NCBI GenBank assembly: GCA_023249205.1
Contig: JAHFDC010000012.1
Span: forward strand, 1 to 10,387
DNA from: Candidatus Methylomirabilota bacterium
Lineage (GTDB): Bacteria; Methylomirabilota; Methylomirabilia; Methylomirabilales; JACPAU01
Length of the DNA: 10,387 nucleotides
Reading direction: 5' to 3'
Made by a program: the position numbers and the translations under genes. Below, piece by piece: positions 5,825 to 10,387 of this stretch. The notes under the pieces are model-generated. The model saw only the letters and a list, made by a program, of their open reading frames with translations, was not told the origin of the DNA and made no database searches. Every line of letters starts with the position of its first letter. Positions within the stretch are counted from its first letter, which is position 1.

Positions 5825-6114
5825 TCCACCCCAGGCGACCACGGCTTCCCCCCTCGGATAGCACGCGGACGAGATCGCGCGCCCACATCCCCGGACCCTT
5901 CGCTCGCGCGGGGGTGCCGCCAGGAATCGGAGGGCCATCCCTCCCCCGCCTGTTCCGGGGCACCGTACTGGACCTGGTGGCTACAGGCGGTCTCCCACGC
6001 CGGGAGATCGGGCCCCGGACAGGCCTGTGTCTTCCGGGTCCCAATCTGTGGAGAAACCCCACACCAACATCGATTCCCTCGTAAGCCCATGCAAGTTTTC
6101 CAATGAGATAGACA
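5825..6114. other. Intergenic region upstream of the second sigma-54 promoter
   Basis: No believable gene. Open frames on either strand give Arg/Gly/Ser-rich sequence without domains. Up to about 6005 it is GC-rich, with no T-tract terminator after the exported-protein gene. From about 6043 the base composition drops clearly toward AT, typical of a regulated promoter region. It holds the inverted repeat at 6010-6042 and a shorter one, TGTGG (6047-6051) with CCACA (6059-6063). Confidence 0.5.
6010..6042. promoter_or_regulatory. Imperfect 10-bp inverted repeat, candidate enhancer site
   Basis: GGGCCCCGGA (6010-6019) and TCCGGGTCCC (6033-6042) are complementary at 9 of 10 positions around a 13-bp spacer that itself contains CAGGCCTG. 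It lies about 75-110 bp upstream of the -24 element at 6115, the usual position of binding sites for sigma-54 activators. No T-run follows, so a terminator is less likely. Confidence 0.35.
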
Positions 6115-6132
6115 TTGGCACGTCTCTTGCGA
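6115..6132 (+). promoter_or_regulatory. Sigma-54 (RpoN) -24/-12 promoter ahead of a small membrane protein gene
   Basis: TTGGCACGTCTCTTGCGA matches TGGCACG-N4-TTGC exactly, with GG (6117-6118) and GC (6129-6130) ten bases apart. The predicted start near 6142 leaves a 26-nt leader containing GGAGGG (6158-6163) before the GTG at 6168. The promoter, ribosome site and short reading frame fit together well. Confidence 0.8.
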
Positions 6133-6167
6133 ACAGATTCAGCCGATCTTTCTATCCGGAGGGAAGT

Positions 6168-6347
6168 GTGCGGACAGTCGTTCTCGCGATATTCATCAGT
6201 GTCTGGGTCGCCGTCGCGGTTTACGTAGCTTTCGCGAGGCTCGTTTGTGCCCTCCGGAGAGGTCAGCCTGAACCCGCCCCTCGCCCCCCCATCCCGTCTC
6301 CTAAGCCTCCCCTGCTAAAGTTCCCGTCTTCTCACGCGCCCCGCTGA
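6168..6347 (+). CDS. Small single-pass membrane protein (59 aa)
   Basis: GTG start at 6168 with GGAGGG five bases or fewer upstream, TGA at 6345-6347. Residues ~4-26 form one hydrophobic helix (VVLAIFISVWVAVAVYVAF), followed by basic residues (ARLVCALRR) and a proline-rich tail (QPEPAPRPPIPSPKPP) that would lie in the cytoplasm under the positive-inside rule. No family is recognised. The frame is open further upstream to 6027, but the sigma-54 promoter and the Shine-Dalgarno sequence place the start here. It converges on the FAD oxidoreductase gene, with 30 bp between stops and no terminator. Small membrane proteins of this shape often modulate a larger membrane complex, but no partner gene is in view. 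The alternative is that the promoter drives a non-coding RNA and the frame is incidental. Confidence 0.5.
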   Translation: MRTVVLAIFISVWVAVAVYVAFARLVCALRRGQPEPAPRPPIPSPKPPLLKFPSSHAPR

Positions 6348-6377
6348 AACGCCCTAGCCGCTCCCTGCCCCGCTCGC

Positions 6378-7535
6378 TCATCCCTTCGCCTGGTGGTGCG
6401 CCGTCATCGGCTCCTCGAGGAGCGCGCCCCGTCCGAATCGCTCGATCGTGAGGGGCGCGATGTCAATGGTCGTGGCCTGTCCCGTGAGGATGACCTCGGC
6501 CATGACCTTCCCTGCAGCCGGGCTGTGCATGATCCCATGGCCGGAGAAGCCGGTAGCCACGTAGAACCCCTCAAGGCCCGGAACCAGGCCCAGGATCGCG
6601 TGGCTGTCCGGGGAGATATCGTAGAGCCCAGCCCACCCTCCCAGCACCTCCGCGTCCGCGAGGGCTGGCACCCGGTGGGCGGCCGCGGCCACGGCCCAGC
6701 CGACGGATCCCCAGTCGAGCGTGGCGACCCCATCCGGCGCAGGATCCTGCGGGCCGTAGATCAAAAATCCGGCTCCCTCGCGGCGGAAGACCCAGCCCTT
6801 CCCCACCTCCACCACCTGGGGGACCAGGCCCCGGATCGCCGGGCAGGGACCCGTGACGAAGACCTGGCGCCGGACAGGCATCACCGGGATCTCCACGCCG
6901 GCCATGCGCCCGATCCAGGCGGACCAGGCCCCCGCGGCGCAGAGAACCCTGGGCGTCGAGACCCGCTCCGTCCGGGTCCGGACGGCCGTGACCCGCCCGC
7001 CGCTCACCTCTATCCCCACGACCTCCGCTCCCTCCCGGATCGTAACCCCGTGGCGCCTGGCGCCGGCGGCGTATCCCCGGGTCAGCTCGCTCGGCCCGAC
7101 GGTCCCGTCGCGAGCGCAGAAGGTCCCGCTGACCAGATCCCCGGTGGACAGGTAGGGCCAGCGTGCCCCGATTTCGGCCGGGCGGAGGACCTCCACCTCC
7201 ACCCCGAAGCGGGCGAGGCGGGAGGCGTTCTCCCGGAGACGCACGGCCAATTCTTCCCCCGTGGTCAGCATGAGATAGCCGATCCGCCTGAGGTCCGGGT
7301 CCACGCCGAACTCCTCGGCGAACCCCTCGAGAGCCTTCATGCTCTCGAGCGAGAAGCGGATATTCACCTCGGTGGAGAAGTCCACCCGGAACCCTCCCAG
7401 ACTCCTGCCGGTCGAGCCGCTCCCGACCGTCCCCCGCTCCAGGACCAGGATGCTCCGCAGCCCCGCGCGCGCCAGATGATAGGCCGTGCTGAGACCCACG
7501 ACCCCGGCGCCGATGATGACGATCTCCGCCCGCAC
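6378..7535 (-). CDS. FAD-dependent oxidoreductase, DAO / sarcosine oxidase beta-subunit-like
   Basis: 385 aa from a GTG at 7535-7533 with GGGAGAGGGGAG just upstream; the longer open frame to 7742 is Arg/Pro-rich and overlaps the THUMP gene. The protein opens with the dinucleotide-binding fold IVIIGAGVVG (G9, G11, G14) ending in E33, which would bind the FAD ribose. The block GGFRVDFSTEVNIRFSLES is typical of SoxB-type members of the D-amino-acid-oxidase superfamily, and VATGFSGHGIMHSPAAGK is the C-terminal FAD-binding block. Such enzymes oxidise C-N bonds of N-methylated or D-amino acids such as sarcosine, dimethylglycine or D-proline. No SoxA/D/G subunits are adjacent, so it may work alone, and the substrate is unknown. 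Its promoter region is shared divergently with the THUMP gene. Confidence 0.85.
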   Translation of the reverse strand: MRAEIVIIGAGVVGLSTAYHLARAGLRSILVLERGTVGSGSTGRSLGGFRVDFSTEVNIRFSLESMKALEGFAEEFGVDPDLRRIGYLMLTTGEELAVRLRENASRLARFGVEVEVLRPAEIGARWPYLSTGDLVSGTFCARDGTVGPSELTRGYAAGARRHGVTIREGAEVVGIEVSGGRVTAVRTRTERVSTPRVLCAAGAWSAWIGRMAGVEIPVMPVRRQVFVTGPCPAIRGLVPQVVEVGKGWVFRREGAGFLIYGPQDPAPDGVATLDWGSVGWAVAAAAHRVPALADAEVLGGWAGLYDISPDSHAILGLVPGLEGFYVATGFSGHGIMHSPAAGKVMAEVILTGQATTIDIAPLTIERFGRGALLEEPMTAHHQAKG

Positions 7536-7564
7536 GGCTCCCCTCTCCCGCGAGGCCCGGCGGC

Positions 7565-7593
7565 AGTCTACCCCGCTCCGGACGGGGCGGCAA
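7565..7593 (-). promoter_or_regulatory. Sigma-70-type promoter of the FAD oxidoreductase with inverted-repeat spacer
   Basis: Minus-strand TTGCCG (7593-7588) and TAGACT (7570-7565) are separated by exactly 17 bp. The entire spacer is CCCCG-TCCGGAG-CGGGG, an inverted repeat with 5-bp arms. A repressor bound there would occlude both promoter elements, so it is a plausible operator. The predicted leader is about 25 nt. Confidence 0.4.
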
Positions 7594-7627
7594 CGGCGTC
7601 CTGCCGGTAGATTTTTCCCCGGCGCTC

Positions 7628-7636
7628 TGCTATAGG
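7628..7636 (+). promoter_or_regulatory. Possible extended -10 element for the THUMP gene
   Basis: TGCTATAGG resembles an extended -10 element (TGnTATAAT). No good -35 is visible, and the implied start (~7643) falls within the Shine-Dalgarno sequence at 7641-7649, so the assignment is weak. Confidence 0.25.
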
Positions 7637-7653
7637 GGCGGGAGGGGGGTCCG

Positions 7654-8187
7654 ATGGACTGGAACGTCCTGCTCACGGCGGCCGATGGCTGCGGCCGGGA
7701 CCTGGCCCGGTCGCTCCGACCCTTCGGCCGCTTCCGGTTCACCGGCTACCGGAACGTGCTGGTCGGACGGGTGCAGGAGCCGCTCGCGTTCCTCACGGCG
7801 ATGCAGGAGCGCGCCGAGAAGGGCGAAGCCCCGGGCAGCCTCATCACCCGGGTCGTACCGGTGGAGCGGACCTTCCCGGTGAGCGCCGACACCTTCCTCC
7901 CGGAGGCCCAGGCGGCGCTGCAGGAGGTCGTGGCCCGGCACCCGGGCCCCCGCTTCTTCGTCCGCCTGGACCGGCGCGGTCTCAAGGGGCGGGTGAATAC
8001 CCAGGAGGTCGAGCGGGCGCTCGGGACCTTCGTGGCCGAGGCGATCCGGACAGCGGGGGGAAGTCCGGCGGTCTCCTTCGCCGACCCCGACGTGATTTTC
8101 CTTCTGGAGACGGTCGGGGAGACGGCCGGGCTCAGCGTCATCCCCCGGGCGCTCCGCGAATCCCGCCCCCTCCTGAAGGTCCGCTGA
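7654..8187 (+). CDS. Stand-alone THUMP-domain protein, Tan1-like (tRNA modification)
   Basis: 177 aa; ATG preceded four bases upstream by GGAGGGGGG. The layout resembles archaeal/eukaryotic Tan1-type proteins. The N-terminal part contains MDWNVLLTA, FRFTGYRNVLVGRV and LITRVVPVERTFPV. A THUMP domain covers about residues 55-175, with RFFVRLDRRGLKGRVNTQEVE (residues 100-120) and VSFADPDVIFLLETVGETAG (residues 140-159). THUMP domains bind the acceptor end of tRNA. They are usually fused to methyltransferase, thiouridylase or deaminase domains, and none is present here. In yeast, Tan1 is an accessory factor for N4-acetylcytidine formation with the Kre33 acetyltransferase. A similar adaptor role here is inference; the partner enzyme is not in this window. 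It is divergent from the FAD oxidoreductase, and its last 50 bp overlap the PilZ-like gene tail to tail. Confidence 0.8.
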   Translation: MDWNVLLTAADGCGRDLARSLRPFGRFRFTGYRNVLVGRVQEPLAFLTAMQERAEKGEAPGSLITRVVPVERTFPVSADTFLPEAQAALQEVVARHPGPRFFVRLDRRGLKGRVNTQEVERALGTFVAEAIRTAGGSPAVSFADPDVIFLLETVGETAGLSVIPRALRESRPLLKVR

Positions 8188-8515
8188 GGGCCTCCAGCAG
8201 GAGGCGCCGCCCTTCCTCCGAGATGGTGAGGACGGCGACCCGGTGGGCCACCCCTTCCCCGACCGCGGGTGCCGGATTACCCCCCTCCATCGTCAGGACC
8301 TCCCCGGTTACCTCGACGACCGCCCGTTCCTCCGGCCAGTAGATCTCCATGTGCAGGATGGTCCCGGGGGGGAGGGCCTCCGACAGGCTCAGGAGGAGGG
8401 CCTCCCTGGCACCCTGCCGGCATGCCCCCGACCGCCAGGGGGAGTGGATGGGGGGGGTGGAGAAGACGGCCCGGTAGCGGAGGGGGAGTGCCTCTCGACC
8501 CGGCCCCTCCGACAT
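8138..8515 (-). CDS. Small PilZ-like beta-barrel protein, degenerate (125 aa)
   Basis: ATG at 8515 with GGAGG six bases upstream, 16 bp after the dipeptidase stop; last gene of the apparent queF operon. The strand pattern resembles a PilZ domain: LPLRYRAVFSTPP, REALLLSLSEALPPGTILHMEI, a strand VVEVTGEVL, and a final HRVAVLTISEEGRRLLLEAL. PilZ domains bind c-di-GMP through RxxxR and D/NxSxxG. Here the first is not clearly formed (only R13 and R15), and the second reads LSLSEA, lacking the acidic residue and glycine, so nucleotide binding is doubtful. The last ~16 codons (SGPSGGGGIRGAPGG) are low-complexity and overlap the 3' end of the THUMP gene, which suggests an extension through loss of an earlier stop. 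The family call is tentative; the gene itself is well supported by its ribosome site and spacing. Confidence 0.6.
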   Translation of the reverse strand: MSEGPGREALPLRYRAVFSTPPIHSPWRSGACRQGAREALLLSLSEALPPGTILHMEIYWPEERAVVEVTGEVLTMEGGNPAPAVGEGVAHRVAVLTISEEGRRLLLEALSGPSGGGGIRGAPGG

Positions 8516-8531
8516 GCCGGCCCTCCTCGGC

Positions 8532-9890
8532 TCAGGTCAGTTCTCGGTACAGGTGCGCGACGGTCACGATGCCCCGGGAGAAATTCTCCAGGTCCAGGCG
8601 TTCGTCCGGGGCGTGGGCGTTCTCATCCGGAAGGCCGAAGCCGAGCAGGAGGATGGGGACGGCGAGCCGCTCGGTGAGCGTGGTGACGATCGGGATGGAG
8701 CCCCCCTCCCGGATGAAGACGGGCCGCCGCCCGAAGCCCCGCTCCAGGGCCCGGGCCCCGGCCTGGAGTGCCGGGTGGTCCGTCGGGGCGAGCCAGGGCT
8801 TGGAGCCGTGCATCCGGGTGAGGGTGAGAGTGGCCGACGGCGGGCAGTGGCGCCGGAGCGCGGTCTCAAAGGCGTCCACGATCTTCTCCGGGTCCTGGTC
8901 CGGCACGAGGCGCATGCTCACCTTGGCCATGGCGCGTGCGGGCAGGACCGTCTTGGAGCCGACCCCGGTGAAGCCGGCCTGAAGCCCGTTCAGCTCCAAG
9001 GTCGGCCTGGCCCAGCGCCGCTCAAGCGTCGTGAAGCCGGCCTCCCCGTCCAGGGCCGGAACCCCGAGCGCCTCCCGGTAGGCTGTCTCGTCGAACGGCA
9101 GCGCGGCGAAGGCTTCCCGCTCCGCACCCGTGAGGGGCCGGACATCGTCGTAGAAGCCGGGGATCGTGACGCGCCCCTGCTCGTCGGTGAGGCGCGCGAG
9201 CAGTCGGCAGAGGACACCGGCCGGGTTGGCGACGCTCCCGCCGAAGATCCCGGAGTGCAGATCGGTGGCCGGTCCCTGGAGGTCCACCTGGCAGTAGATG
9301 AGCCCCCGGAGCCCGACGCAGAGCGCCGGCACCCCCTTCGCCAGCATGGCCGTGTCGGAGATCGCGACCGCGTCCGCCTTGAGGCGGCCCGCCTCGGCCA
9401 TGACGAAGGGCTCGAGGTTCGGGCTTCCCACCTCTTCCTCGCCCTCGATCAGGAACTTCAGGTTTACGGGGAGGCGACCTTCGGCGCGCAGCCAGGCCTC
9501 GGCCGCCTTCAGGTGGATGAAGACCTGGCCCTTGTCGTCCGCCGCCCCCCGGGCGTAGATGGCTCCGTCCCGGATCGAGGGCTCGAAGGGGGGACTCGTC
9601 CACTCCTCCACCGGGTCCTCAGGCTGCACGTCGTAGTGACCGTACACGAGCAGGGTCGGGCGTCCCGGCGCCCCCGTCCACTCCCCGTACACGATTGGAT
9701 GGCCGGGGGTCTCCCGGACCTCCACCCGGCAGCCGAGGCGGCTCAGGTGCTCCGCCAGCCACCGGGCGGCCCGGCGGACCTCCCCCCGGCGGGCGGGGTC
9801 GGTGCTCACGCTGGGGATCCGCAGGAAGGCCTTGAGCTCCTCGAGGGAAGCCTCCCGGTCCGCCGTGATCGTCCGGAGAACCGCCTCCAT
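8532..9890 (-). CDS. M20-family metallo-dipeptidase
   Basis: 452 aa, the usual length for M20 dipeptidases of the carnosinase/CNDP-like group. The di-zinc site is complete: H85 and D87 in YGHYDVQP, bridging D118 in ARGAADDKG, general base E152 and ligand E153 in EGEEEVGS, D179 in ISDT, and C-terminal H426 in NAHAPDER. The lid/dimerisation domain contains H212 in DLHSG, which helps the active site across the dimer in this family, and GGSIP (396-400) is also conserved. It cleaves dipeptides or short peptides in the cytoplasm; no signal peptide is seen and substrate specificity is unknown. Its ATG overlaps the queF stop (TAATG) and has AGGAGAGGG just upstream, indicating translational coupling. 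Confidence 0.92.
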   Translation of the reverse strand: MEAVLRTITADREASLEELKAFLRIPSVSTDPARRGEVRRAARWLAEHLSRLGCRVEVRETPGHPIVYGEWTGAPGRPTLLVYGHYDVQPEDPVEEWTSPPFEPSIRDGAIYARGAADDKGQVFIHLKAAEAWLRAEGRLPVNLKFLIEGEEEVGSPNLEPFVMAEAGRLKADAVAISDTAMLAKGVPALCVGLRGLIYCQVDLQGPATDLHSGIFGGSVANPAGVLCRLLARLTDEQGRVTIPGFYDDVRPLTGAEREAFAALPFDETAYREALGVPALDGEAGFTTLERRWARPTLELNGLQAGFTGVGSKTVLPARAMAKVSMRLVPDQDPEKIVDAFETALRRHCPPSATLTLTRMHGSKPWLAPTDHPALQAGARALERGFGRRPVFIREGGSIPIVTTLTERLAVPILLLGFGLPDENAHAPDERLDLENFSRGIVTVAHLYRELT

Positions 9891-10261
9891 TAGGCCCTCT
9901 CCTCTCCGGGCCTGCCATACGAGGCGGTCACCACTGTGTGGATCCCCCCCCGGACGGAGAAGTCCCCGACGACGGTCATCCGCCGCGGCTCGCAGGCCTT
10001 GACCAGGTCATCCAGGATCTCGTTCGTGACGGCCTCGTGGAACGCCCCCTCGTTCCGGTAGGACCAGAGGTAGAGCTTGAGGGACTTGAGCTCGACGCAG
10101 CGGGCGTCCGGGACGTAGCGGATGCGGATCGTGGCGAAGTCGGGCTGGCCCGTGCGGGGACAGAGGCAGGTGAACTCCGGACACTCGAGGGCAATCTCGT
10201 ACTCCCGCTCCGGGTTGGGGTTCGAGAAGGTCTCGAGGACCTTGGAAGGCTCACTCGGCAT
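9890..10261 (-). CDS. queF: NADPH-dependent 7-cyano-7-deazaguanine (preQ0) reductase
   Basis: 123 aa, the short unimodular (YkvM-type) form. QueF reduces preQ0 to preQ1 with two NADPH, a nitrile-to-amine step in queuosine synthesis for tRNA wobble position 34. The active-site block [16 protein letters not shown] holds the nucleophile C34, which forms a thioimide, and D41. The family motif ELKSLKLY (57-64) binds NADPH, and H75 lies in the conserved [14 protein letters not shown] lies six bases before the ATG. First gene of an apparent operon with the dipeptidase and PilZ-like genes. No other queuosine genes (queC, D, E, tgt) and no preQ1 riboswitch are visible in the 126 bp upstream. Confidence 0.95.
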   Translation of the reverse strand: MPSEPSKVLETFSNPNPEREYEIALECPEFTCLCPRTGQPDFATIRIRYVPDARCVELKSLKLYLWSYRNEGAFHEAVTNEILDDLVKACEPRRMTVVGDFSVRGGIHTVVTASYGRPGEERA

Positions 10262-10316
10262 CGGCCACCTCCGCCGCAGCGTCCGGCTCCCCTAGCATAC
10301 CGGCCCGCTCAGCCGC

Positions 10317-10346
10317 CTAATACAAACGACAGAATGAAAGTGACAA
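10317..10346 (-). promoter_or_regulatory. Sigma-70-type promoter for queF operon
   Basis: Minus-strand TTGTCA (10346-10341) and TATTAG (10322-10317) are spaced by 18 bp within an AT-rich patch flanked by very GC-rich DNA. The predicted leader is about 50 nt. A second TGCTA motif lies closer to the gene (10297-10293) without a clear -35. Confidence 0.5.
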
Positions 10347-10387
10347 AGTCCGGGTCCTGCCGCCGGCGCCGCCCCGGCCCCCGGCCC

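Noticed and set aside
5758..6090. A 110-codon minus-strand open frame between the exported protein and the small membrane protein genes.
   Set aside because: Compositionally random, no ribosome site, and it overlaps the exported-protein gene and the inverted repeat.
7536..7742. Longer FAD oxidoreductase beginning at 7742.
   Set aside because: The extra 69 residues are Arg/Pro-rich, overlap the THUMP gene and precede the dinucleotide-binding fold that normally starts the family; GTG 7535 has a ribosome site.
10262..10387. preQ1 riboswitch upstream of queF.
   Set aside because: No small hairpin followed by an A-rich pseudoknot tail is visible between promoter and start codon.

Overview
This is a high-GC bacterial window (roughly two thirds G+C by eye) with tightly packed, mostly minus-strand metabolic genes. 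No rRNA, tRNA, insertion sequence, phage gene or CRISPR array is visible. Good Shine-Dalgarno sites, a fused FAD/Fe-S dehydrogenase, sigma-54 type promoters and a Tan1-like THUMP protein would fit a soil or subsurface lineage such as Methylomirabilota/Rokubacteria or a deltaproteobacterial-type group. That placement is only an inference.

Layout. 1-150: the 3' end of a chlorite-dismutase/HemQ-family gene (+). 160-554: two small cysteine-containing genes (-), read from a consensus sigma-54 promoter at 644-661. 662-1198: about 540 bp with no believable gene but many inverted repeats, including a nested three-way-junction-like element (690-769). 1199-4069: a 956-residue FAD + 4Fe-4S D-2-hydroxyacid dehydrogenase (-). 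4226-4963: a cytosolic glycerophosphodiester phosphodiesterase (-). 5078-5824: an exported protein of unknown function (+), transcribed divergently. 5825-6167: a 343-bp intergenic stretch that holds a second consensus sigma-54 promoter (6115-6132). 6168-6347: a 59-residue single-pass membrane protein (+). 6378-7535: a sarcosine-oxidase-beta/DAO-type FAD oxidoreductase (-). 7654-8187: a stand-alone THUMP protein (+). 8138-10261: an apparent minus-strand operon, queF - M20 dipeptidase - PilZ-like protein, whose last gene overlaps the THUMP gene tail to tail.

How the parts relate. The oxidoreductases (2-hydroxyacid and amine/amino-acid oxidation), the dipeptidase and the glycerophosphodiesterase suggest scavenging of organic acids, amino acids, peptides and lipid head groups. 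QueF (queuosine pathway) and the THUMP protein both concern tRNA modification and lie about 2 kb apart, but on different strands.

The most unusual content is regulatory. Two near-perfect sigma-54 promoters each precede small genes of unknown function. In both, a GGGWCCC core sits at nearly the same distance (about 79 bp) upstream of the -24 element. The 662-1198 spacer also carries 9-11 bp complementary segments that can pair in mutually exclusive ways. These are candidates for an undescribed sigma-54 controlled small-protein regulon and a structured RNA or DNA element. All were read by eye and none has been tested by covariation or database search.
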